This document shows, one piece after another, positions 24,987 to 30,724 of a DNA stretch of 30,724 nucleotides; position 1 is the first letter of the stretch; every line of letters begins with the position of its first letter. The stretch is taken from positions 1,514 to 32,237 of the forward strand of contig JAQVJB010000006.1 of NCBI GenBank assembly GCA_028695395.1, written 5' to 3'. Made by a program: the position numbers and the translations under genes. The stretch comes from Actinomycetota bacterium (GTDB taxonomy: Bacteria; Actinomycetota; Humimicrobiia; Humimicrobiales; Humimicrobiaceae). The notes beneath the pieces are model-generated. The model made no database searches and was not told the DNA's origin. It saw nothing but the letters and a program-made list of their open reading frames with translations.

Positions 24987-25581
24987 CTTCTTTTTTTTCG
25001 CTTTTTTTAAAGCCTTCTTTTAAATTTTGTAAAGCTCTGAATAAAAGTGCTCTGAGAGCATTTTCCTTTTTACCAAGTAATGCCGAGATAGAAGGATAGT
25101 CAAGATCTTCGACAAATTTTAAAAGCAATATGTTTTTCTGGTTTTCCGGAAGCCCGTTCATAATAGATAATAATCTTTCATTCTCAAATCCCAGTTCTTT
25201 TTTTAAGAATACACTTTCTTTTAAAATCATATCAGCATTAACTGGAAAAACAGTTTCATTGTTTTCAAGCATCTCATCTATCGATCTCTGACCCTGCCTG
25301 TTCTTATTTTTCCTGAAAAAATCAATTACGCAATTACCTGCAATTTTATATACCCATGCGTTTATGCTTAAATAATCAATATTAGTTTTTGCAAGATTAT
25401 TATAAACTTTAATCATTACATCCCCGGCCAGTTCTTCCGAATCGTGTGAATTGTATATCTTTAAAAATATAAATCTATAAATCCTGTCAAAAAAATAATC
25501 ATATATTTTTTTGAAACTTTCAGGATTCTGTTTTTTCCTGAACTCTATAATATATTTTTTTAAATTCTTTTTATCTTCCAT
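24979..25581 (-). CDS. ECF RNA polymerase sigma factor
   Basis: 200 residues. Region 2 spans about residues 20-95, with DSEELAGDVMIKVYNNL and SINAWVYKIAGNCVIDFFRKN (core and -10 binding). A linker precedes region 4, RLLSIMNGLPENQKNILLLKFVEDLDYPSISALLGKKENALRALLFRALQNLKE, the -35-binding helix-turn-helix. The C-terminal tail is Lys/Glu-rich. There is no visible Shine-Dalgarno. It is the first gene of the sigma/DUF5667/zincin operon and is preceded by a promoter and a perfect inverted repeat. The signal it answers is unknown. Confidence 0.9.
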   Translation of the reverse strand: MEDKKNLKKYIIEFRKKQNPESFKKIYDYFFDRIYRFIFLKIYNSHDSEELAGDVMIKVYNNLAKTNIDYLSINAWVYKIAGNCVIDFFRKNKNRQGQRSIDEMLENNETVFPVNADMILKESVFLKKELGFENERLLSIMNGLPENQKNILLLKFVEDLDYPSISALLGKKENALRALLFRALQNLKEGFKKSEKKEDE

Positions 25582-25615
25582 CTGAAACAGGAAACTTAAA
25601 CGAAAAGTTTTTGTA

Positions 25616-25635
25616 GTAAATATTATATTATTTAC
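25616..25635. promoter_or_regulatory. Operator-like perfect inverted repeat before the ECF sigma gene
   Basis: GTAAATA (25616-25622) and TATTTAC (25629-25635) are exact inverted arms around six bases. It sits just downstream of the predicted -10 and about 35 bp before the sigma start, a repressor position. No known regulator can be named. Confidence 0.45.
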
Positions 25636-25644
25636 AATATAGTA

Positions 25645-25672
25645 ATATTATTCCAAGATAATTGAAAATCAA
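25645..25672 (-). promoter_or_regulatory. Promoter candidate for the ECF sigma operon
   Basis: On the minus strand: TTGATT (25667-25672), 16 bases, TAATAT (25645-25650). The spacing is one short of ideal. It reads like a housekeeping promoter; an autoregulatory ECF-type promoter was not recognisable. Confidence 0.35.
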
Positions 25673-25712
25673 TAACTGCCGGATAACTTATAAGTTCCAT
25701 ACAAAAAATCAA

Positions 25713-26042
25713 TTAATTTTTATTATCTCCGGAATCATTACTCTCACAAGTTAAAATTCCTGTTTTGCCAGATTTTTTAAATAGCATCCTAAAATAACAC
25801 AATATAGTTCTCCAGTTTAATAAAAGATGGAAGAAAACAAGTGAAATAATTATTATTCCAGTATAATTATGAATAAGCTTTGCTATTCCTTTGCTGCTTA
25901 GTTCAGTGATTGATATTATTCTTTCGCTATATCTTCCAGGTCCTGCGGCTATATCTAGTAATATCAACAGCCCGGTTATTATATTTATTAGCCCTGTAAT
26001 TAAGAGTAATAAATCTACGATTATCTTTAGCCTTATTTTCAA
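25713..26042 (-). CDS. DUF4405 family membrane protein
   Basis: 109 residues, two membrane helices (about 8-30 and 57-78). The motif LLDIAAGPGR between them, and HNYTGIIIISLVFFHLLLNW with two histidines on the second helix, is the DUF4405 pattern. This is a small cytochrome-b-like membrane domain that may bind haem, but this is not shown. The start codon is TTG at 26042, without a clear ribosome site, so the N-terminus is uncertain. It is divergent from the cytochrome b/Fe-S pair, hinting at shared redox chemistry. The Asn/Ser/Asp-rich C-tail is unremarkable. Confidence 0.7.
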   Translation of the reverse strand: MKIRLKIIVDLLLLITGLINIITGLLILLDIAAGPGRYSERIISITELSSKGIAKLIHNYTGIIIISLVFFHLLLNWRTILCYFRMLFKKSGKTGILTCESNDSGDNKN

Positions 26043-26389
26043 ATTTTTAATTTTAATCTTTTCCCCACTTTCTTAATATTTTCGATATTTTATATCTTTA
26101 TTTACAAACTATTAATAATATTTAATCTTCATGATTGTTATAACGAATAAAAATTACTTTTTATTATGTTTTAAATTATTAATAAAAAATCTTGAAGAAA
26201 AAATTGAACTTAAAACCTGTAAAATCAAAGAAACTTCTTTGAAAAATACCGGACACAAAGCGATGAAAACTAAAAAAGTAAAAAAAGATTTAATTTTTTA
26301 TATTAAGAGAAAGAAATAAATTATAGAATATATGATGTGTGCTTAGCGGTGATTTTATAATTAATTTTAAAATTAAAGGAATCTTGAAC
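26043..26389. other. Divergent intergenic region before the cytochrome b gene
   Basis: 347 bp between two divergent membrane-protein genes, very AT-rich. A 62-codon lysine-rich open frame at 26131-26319 has no ribosome site and no recognisable motif, and is probably chance. A perfect but AT-only palindrome TTAATTTTAAAATTAA sits at 26361-26376, just ahead of the Shine-Dalgarno. No convincing promoter stands out. Confidence 0.5.
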
Positions 26390-27112
26390 ATGAATATGGA
26401 CCCTTTTTCTTTTATAGTTGCAATTCTTGTTTATGTAGCAGTACTGGTTTTTATTTCTGGTATGACATTTAAGATAATTGTTTGGGCAAGAAGCCCAGGA
26501 ATGAAAATAAATCTTGGCATGTATCCCAAACCTAAAAATGGGTTTATCAGATTTTTTAAAATACTCAAAGATTCTTTTATCTTTCCCCAGACACTGGAAG
26601 TGGATAGGTGGATGTGGGTTTTTGCAATGCTTTTTCATTTTGCTTTGTTTGTAGCTCTTTTCGGACATTTCAGGCTTGTAAAAGAATTTACCTTTGTCTC
26701 AAATGTTATAGGAATCGATAATCTAAATACGCTGGGAGCAGTAGGCGGAGGTACAGTGGGCATAACAATGCTAATAGCTCTAGTCTATTACCTTTTCAGA
26801 AGGTTTGCTTCACCTTATAAGGATATTTCTGTCCCTGAAGATTTTTTGCTCATCCTGCTTCTTTTAGGAATAGCCGGACTTGGAGTCCATATGAGGTTTT
26901 TTGGAACAGTTCATACTGAGGATTACCGTGAATATTTTCAAAGCATCATGAGATTTAAACCTGCATTTAATAAAGCACTAGCGCAAAGCCAGACCAGATG
27001 GGTGCTTTCATGGCATGTTTTGTTTGTTAATCTTTTTGTAATTTATTTCCCATTCAGCAAGCTTGTACATGTGATAGGAACGTTTTTTACCAATAAAATC
27101 AGGAGTGAATAA
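26390..27112 (+). CDS. Cytochrome b, NarI/HdrE/DsrM-like subunit
   Basis: About 240 residues with five hydrophobic segments. Histidine-bearing helices, FHFALFVALFGH and WHVLFVNLFVIYFPFSKLVH, are the expected bis-haem b ligands of the nitrate-reductase gamma superfamily (NarI, DsrM, HmeC, HdrE). The frame opens at GTG 26339, but AAAGGA then nine bases lead to ATG 26390, which starts MNMDPFSFIVAIL directly before the first helix and is preferred. The stop overlaps the next start by one base (TAATG). With its Fe-S partner it probably exchanges electrons between the quinone pool and a thiol/disulfide or other acceptor. The acceptor is unknown. Confidence 0.85.
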   Translation: MNMDPFSFIVAILVYVAVLVFISGMTFKIIVWARSPGMKINLGMYPKPKNGFIRFFKILKDSFIFPQTLEVDRWMWVFAMLFHFALFVALFGHFRLVKEFTFVSNVIGIDNLNTLGAVGGGTVGITMLIALVYYLFRRFASPYKDISVPEDFLLILLLLGIAGLGVHMRFFGTVHTEDYREYFQSIMRFKPAFNKALAQSQTRWVLSWHVLFVNLFVIYFPFSKLVHVIGTFFTNKIRSE

Positions 27113-28377
27113 TGCTTGATAGTGAAAAAAAAGAATTAATGATTCAAACCTTAAAAAACAAGGTTGACAAGCAGATTCTTTATTATCTGGATATATGTGC
27201 AAGATGTGCTATTTGCAGAGATGCATGCCATCAATATAAAATCACCAAAGATCCAAAATATATACCAGCATATAGAGCCGAGCTGATAAGGAGGCTGTAT
27301 AAGAAATATTTTTCTGTTTTAGGCAGAATGTTCCCCAATATATATGAGGCAAAAGAAGTAGATGATGAATTTCTTCTGAGCGAACTTTACCAGGTGGCAT
27401 ATGCATGTACCGGATGCAGAAGGTGCATGTATTACTGTCCTTTTAGCATAGATACTCTTCAGATACTATCAGTTGCAAAGGCAATACTCTTATCAGCGGG
27501 CATGGGAAATCAGATTCTTCAAGAACTTTCAGATGCAGCTATTGCGAAAGGTGAGAATATAGGGATTTTTAAAGATATATTTGTAAAGATGCTAAAAGAA
27601 TCCGAACCGGAGATAAGAGAAAAAATAAAAGATAAAAATGCAGAGATACCTATTGATAAGAAAAATGCTGACGTTTTATATGTTGCACTTTCCGGCATGC
27701 ACAGCATACTCCCTGCTGCAATTATTTTTAATAAAGCAAAAATTAACTGGACCCTTTCAATGTTTGAGGCAGAAAATTATGGATATTTTCTCGGTGATTC
27801 TGAAAAAGCAAAGACTATTGCTGACAGGATAGTGAAAGAAGCAGAAAGATTAAATGTAAAGGAAGTAGTAATAACCGAGTGCGGACATGCATACAGGGTT
27901 ATTAATTTTTTTTATGAAGCATGGACAGGGCAGGCACCTCCTTTTAAGGTAACAGCTCTTATAGATGCAATATCAAGATATGCCAAAGAGGGTCTTATAG
28001 AAGTAAATAAAAATTCTTCATCAGAAATAGTCACATACCATGATCCATGCCAGGTCGGGAGGAATGCTGGTTTTTTTGATGAACCAAGATATTTAATCAA
28101 TAGTATAACTGATAACTTCAGGGAATTGACACCGAACAGGACAAAATCATGGTGCTGTGGCGGCGGAGGAGGGTTGGTTGCAATACCGGAAATGGATGAA
28201 TTCCGTATAAAAACAGGCGAAATCAAAGCTAATCAGATTAAAGAAGTTCAGGCAGGCATAGTGATAAGTACTTGTGAAAACTGCAGGCTGCAGATTAATT
28301 CTTTAAATGAGAGATATGAACTGAATATCAAAGTAAAATCGATGATGGAATTTGTTGCAGAAAATCTTAAAGTATGA
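27112..28377 (+). CDS. HdrD/DsrK-like Fe-S oxidoreductase
   Basis: 421 residues. The N-terminal region carries two 4Fe-4S ligand sets: Cys29, 32, 35, 39 (CARCAICRDAC) and Cys99, 102, 105, 109 (CTGCRRCMYYCP). The C-terminal half has CCG domains as in heterodisulfide reductase HdrD/B. The second is complete, with HDPC, WCCGGGGG and CENC; the first is degenerate, with only TECGHAYR recognisable. A complete CCG domain can hold the noncubane 4Fe-4S cluster that splits disulfides. It is translationally coupled to the cytochrome b gene, matching DsrMK/HdrDE-type pairs. DsrJOP partners are absent here, so sulfate reduction is not implied. Confidence 0.87.
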   Translation: MLDSEKKELMIQTLKNKVDKQILYYLDICARCAICRDACHQYKITKDPKYIPAYRAELIRRLYKKYFSVLGRMFPNIYEAKEVDDEFLLSELYQVAYACTGCRRCMYYCPFSIDTLQILSVAKAILLSAGMGNQILQELSDAAIAKGENIGIFKDIFVKMLKESEPEIREKIKDKNAEIPIDKKNADVLYVALSGMHSILPAAIIFNKAKINWTLSMFEAENYGYFLGDSEKAKTIADRIVKEAERLNVKEVVITECGHAYRVINFFYEAWTGQAPPFKVTALIDAISRYAKEGLIEVNKNSSSEIVTYHDPCQVGRNAGFFDEPRYLINSITDNFRELTPNRTKSWCCGGGGGLVAIPEMDEFRIKTGEIKANQIKEVQAGIVISTCENCRLQINSLNERYELNIKVKSMMEFVAENLKV

Positions 28378-28414
28378 TTTATTTTATAAACTCGGCTCGC
28401 ATAATAAATCTTTT

Positions 28415-28744
28415 TTAGTATTCTTTTGGGAAATTCTTTTCATCCCACTCTCTTTTACCGCCTTCATAATCTTTGACATCTTTGTATCCAAGCTCTTTTA
28501 GTTTCCTGGCAGCTTTACTTGAAGCCTGGCATTCAGAACTGGAGCAATAAACAATTATTTCATCATTTAAATCTAAAAATTTTTGAGCTTTCTTCTCGAT
28601 TTCATCAAGTTGTATGTTTATAGAAGAGGGTATATGCCATTTTTTATATGATGACGGAAGAAGAACATCGACAAGTTTAAAATTATATTTTTTATTTATT
28701 TTTTCTAATAGCTGTTCCGCAGTTATGGTCTTTATTTCATTCAT
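28415..28744 (-). CDS. Rhodanese-like single-domain protein
   Basis: 109 residues, one rhodanese domain: ITAEQLLEKI, FKLVDVLLPSSYKKWHIPSSINIQLDEI and the active-site loop IVYCSSSECQASSKAARKL, with Cys as the sulfur-carrying residue, then GYKDVKDYEGGKREW. The first half has VDVLLPSSY where most rhodaneses show DvR...y..GHI. Single-domain rhodaneses transfer sulfane sulfur. ATG 28747 and ATG 28744 are in tandem; AAGAGGAG is too close to the first, so the second is preferred. It lies 49 bp after lacI on the same strand and converges with the Fe-S gene. A link to thiol chemistry of the Fe-S pair is inferred. Confidence 0.87.
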   Translation of the reverse strand: MNEIKTITAEQLLEKINKKYNFKLVDVLLPSSYKKWHIPSSINIQLDEIEKKAQKFLDLNDEIIVYCSSSECQASSKAARKLKELGYKDVKDYEGGKREWDEKNFPKEY

Positions 28745-28793
28745 CATGCTCCTCTTTATCGCTTAATGAACGTATGAAAAAGTTCAATTATTC

Positions 28794-29801
28794 TTAGTTG
28801 TCGATTGATACTTTGACAGAATCTCTTATTTCAAGCTTTCCCTTTATTATAAATTTTGTAATTTTTTTCTGCATGTTTCCAGAGATTCTATCAAGCAATA
28901 ATGACACAGCTGTTTTGCCAATATTATAAAAAGGCCTCCTGATTGTGGTAAGAGAAGGTTTTAAAAATTTACTGAGATATATATCTCCAAATCCCATTAC
29001 AGAAATATCGTCAGGGACTTTTAATTTATATTCATCGATTGCACTAAGGGCTCCAAGCGCTATGAGGTCGCTTGAGGCAAAGACAGCATCTATGCTTCTG
29101 ATTCTGTTTAAAGCTTCAAGCATCATTTTGTGTCCTGACTCTACAGAAAAATCACCTCTGAACACAAGGCTGTTTTCATATAAAGAATTTTCTTCCATAG
29201 CTTCTTTCCATCCCTGGAATCTTTCTTCAAAGGATTTGGACAATTCAGGTCCGCCGAGAATAGGAATAATTTTATGATTATTTTTTATCAAAAAATCAGT
29301 TGCTTCATAAGCCCCGCCAAAATTGTCAAATATAACAATATCCTTTTTTATTCCTTCTATTTCCCTGTTTACAAGAATAATAGGTATCTCAATGGTTTCC
29401 AGAAATTGCAGATTTCTTTTTTTTGAATATACAGGTATAAGTATTATGCCATCTATCCACATCGACAAAAGATCATTTATGACCTTTTCTTCTTTTTGTA
29501 AATTGTTATTTGATGCGCATAAAAATATATTATAATCATTTATTTCTAAAGTTTCAGATATACCTTTTATTAAATCAGAGTAAAACGGGCTTGATACATC
29601 GGGGACTATCAGCCCTACGTTCATAGTTTTTTTCTTAGATAAGCTTGCTGCTATCTTGTTCGGCTTATAATCAAGCGAGTCAATTACTTCTAATACTTTT
29701 TCCCTGTTTTTTGTTTTTACACTTTTCAGATTATTTATTACGTTTGATACAGTTCCTACAGATACTCCTGATTTTTTAGCGATATCTTTTATTGTTACCA
29801 T
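28794..29801 (-). CDS. LacI-family transcriptional regulator
   Basis: 335 residues, full length. The N-terminal helix-turn-helix (about 3-25) is TIKDIAKKSGVSVGTVSNVIN, followed by the hinge KPNKIAASLSKKKT. The periplasmic-binding-like effector domain follows: MNVGLIVPDVSSPFYSDLIKGI, then DGIILIPV, VFASSDLIALGALSAI and SVMGFGD. The effector is not readable, probably a sugar or nucleoside. No Shine-Dalgarno lies before this ATG. The gene is divergent from the PfkB kinase. Its presumed operator, TGAAACGTTTCA, lies about 80 bp upstream and close to its own promoter, so autoregulation is likely. Confidence 0.93.
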   Translation of the reverse strand: MVTIKDIAKKSGVSVGTVSNVINNLKSVKTKNREKVLEVIDSLDYKPNKIAASLSKKKTMNVGLIVPDVSSPFYSDLIKGISETLEINDYNIFLCASNNNLQKEEKVINDLLSMWIDGIILIPVYSKKRNLQFLETIEIPIILVNREIEGIKKDIVIFDNFGGAYEATDFLIKNNHKIIPILGGPELSKSFEERFQGWKEAMEENSLYENSLVFRGDFSVESGHKMMLEALNRIRSIDAVFASSDLIALGALSAIDEYKLKVPDDISVMGFGDIYLSKFLKPSLTTIRRPFYNIGKTAVSLLLDRISGNMQKKITKFIIKGKLEIRDSVKVSIDN

Positions 29802-29881
29802 GTTTTTAATAAAATTAATATATTCTTAATTAATATAAGTTTTTTTGCCAAACTCCAATTACAGCAAAATACAAAGAACTT

Positions 29882-29893
29882 TGAAACGTTTCA
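29882..29893. promoter_or_regulatory. LacI-type operator
   Basis: TGAAACGTTTCA is a perfect 12-bp palindrome with the central CG of LacI/GalR-family sites. It lies immediately downstream of a minus-strand TATAAT (29896-29901), near the expected start of lacI transcription. A TTGACA (29924-29929) is 22 bp upstream of that TATAAT, an unusually long spacing, so the promoter itself is less sure than the operator. Confidence 0.75.
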
Positions 29894-30046
29894 GGATTAT
29901 AATTTTAATTAATTTCAGATAGCTGTCAACTTTTTGTTAATTTAAAGATTACTAATAAATATTATGAAGAAAAATATTGATTTTGTTTTTCATAATCTCA
30001 ATTAAAGATTATTTCTGGTTTGAATAAAAAGAAAATTTATTTAAAA

Positions 30047-30075
30047 TTGACTGTGAATGAATTAATAAATATTTA
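30047..30075 (+). promoter_or_regulatory. Promoter candidate for the PfkB kinase gene
   Basis: TTGACT (30047-30052), 17 bases, TATTTA (30070-30075), leaving a leader of only about 17 bases before the kinase ATG. It lies about 150 bp from the LacI operator, so control by the same repressor would need looping or another site. Confidence 0.45.
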
Positions 30076-30098
30076 AAAAGCAAAGTAAGAATTTTAAA

Positions 30099-30724
30099 AT
30101 GAGAGAAAAAATAATTGATGTTACCGGAATCGGTAATGCCATAGTAGACGTACTTGCAAGTGTTGAGGATGCTTTTCTGGAAGACTTTGGCCTAGTCAAA
30201 GGCTCAATGACTCTTATAGATGAGGTATCTGCAGAAAAATTGTATTCAAAAATAGTAAATAAAGAGGAGATATCGGGAGGTTCTGCAGCAAATACGATTG
30301 CAGGGCTAGCTTTTTTAGGAAATAAGGTAGCTTTTATAGGTAAGGTAAAAGATGATATTCTTGGAAGCACTTTTGATAAAAGCCTTTCATTATATGGAGT
30401 CCACTGTCAGACCGGAAAATTCAGCAATGACCTTCCGACTGCAAGATGTATAATACTTGTTACACCTGATGCGCAAAGGACAATGTGTACGTCGCTTGGC
30501 ATTGCGGGAAATCTGGAGGAAAAAGATATAAAAAAAGATATAATTGAAAATTCAAAGATGCTGTATATAGAAGGTTATCTTTGGGATAGAAAGGTAGCTA
30601 AGAAAGCCATTCTCAAGTCTATTAAATTTGCAAAAAAATCAGAATGCAAAGTATCTTTATCCTTATCAGACAGTTTTTGCGTTGAAAGACACAGAGAGGA
30701 CTTTCTAAATCTCATTGATTATGG
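30099..30724 (+). CDS. PfkB-family carbohydrate/nucleoside kinase (adenosine kinase-like), 3' truncated by window end
   Basis: The first about 208 residues are present; the frame runs off the window. N-terminal TGIGNAIVDVLASVEDAF and KGSMTLIDEV match the adenosine-kinase-like branch of the ribokinase (PfkB) family. The glycine-rich substrate motif ISGGSAANTIAGLAFLG, then AFIGKVKDDILG and PTARCIILVTPDAQRTM (lid and substrate region), follow. The C-terminal DTxGAGD catalytic motif lies outside the window. ATG 30099 has a weak AAGTAAGA ribosome site and a promoter close by. The substrate may be adenosine, ribose or another sugar; divergence from lacI suggests it belongs to that regulator's target set. 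Confidence 0.88.
   Translation, partial: MREKIIDVTGIGNAIVDVLASVEDAFLEDFGLVKGSMTLIDEVSAEKLYSKIVNKEEISGGSAANTIAGLAFLGNKVAFIGKVKDDILGSTFDKSLSLYGVHCQTGKFSNDLPTARCIILVTPDAQRTMCTSLGIAGNLEEKDIKKDIIENSKMLYIEGYLWDRKVAKKAILKSIKFAKKSECKVSLSLSDSFCVERHREDFLNLIDY

Noticed and set aside
26131..26319. 62-codon open frame (+)
   Set aside because: Lysine-rich, low-complexity, no ribosome site, no motif; chance frame in AT-rich DNA.
28748..28793. Hairpin between lacI and the rhodanese gene as terminator
   Set aside because: Only five base pairs (TGAAC/GTTCA) and no U-run.

Overview
The window is very AT-rich DNA (about two thirds A+T by eye) from an anaerobic, probably monoderm bacterium. Several things suggest this: a Tad (Flp) pilus locus without a secretin or outer-membrane genes, a LytR-CpsA-Psr wall-polymer ligase, the redox repressor Rex, an ECF sigma factor paired with a DUF5667 membrane protein, a corrinoid-type MtaA/CmuA methyltransferase and a HdrDE/DsrMK-like cytochrome b plus Fe-S pair. 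This mix fits a deep-branching, low-GC Actinomycetota or Firmicutes-like lineage. No rRNA or marker protein is present to fix the taxonomy, so the placement is an inference of low confidence.

Layout. (1) 1-1370: a leader with a 43-bp direct repeat and a possible folded RNA, then a methyltransferase gene of the uroporphyrinogen-decarboxylase superfamily and a hairpin. (2) 1467-7814: a DUF192 gene and a compact Tad pilus operon (cpaB, cpaE-like, cpaF, tadB, tadC, flp, tadE, tadG-like). (3) 7837-10921: a tail-less SSB, a methyltransferase with a zinc ribbon, rex, and an LCP ligase. (4) 11037-20907: a small unknown gene, then the purine operon purB-S-Q-L-F-M-N-H, closed by two hairpins. (5) 21031-26042, minus strand: lon, preceded by a tightly overlapping ECF sigma / DUF5667 / minimal zincin operon, and a DUF4405 membrane protein. 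(6) 26390-28377: a NarI-like cytochrome b and an HdrD-like Fe-S protein. (7) 28415-30724: a rhodanese and a LacI repressor on the minus strand, then a divergent PfkB sugar or nucleoside kinase cut by the window end. A perfect LacI-type operator lies between the last two.

How the parts work together. The purine genes cover most steps from PRPP to IMP, but purC, purD and purE (and purK) are absent here and must lie elsewhere. The Tad genes encode ATPase, platform, pilin and pseudopilins, but no prepilin peptidase is seen. The minus-strand stress cluster (ECF sigma, DUF5667 protein, zincin, Lon) looks like an envelope-stress or proteostasis module. The cytochrome b/Fe-S pair, with a rhodanese and DUF4405 protein nearby, suggests membrane redox chemistry, possibly thiol/disulfide or quinone-linked.

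Most genes are recognisable families. The parts least explained by known families are the repeated leader RNA at 1-213, the 32-bp palindrome before the pilus operon, and the sigma/DUF5667/zincin arrangement. None of these is proven to be a new system.
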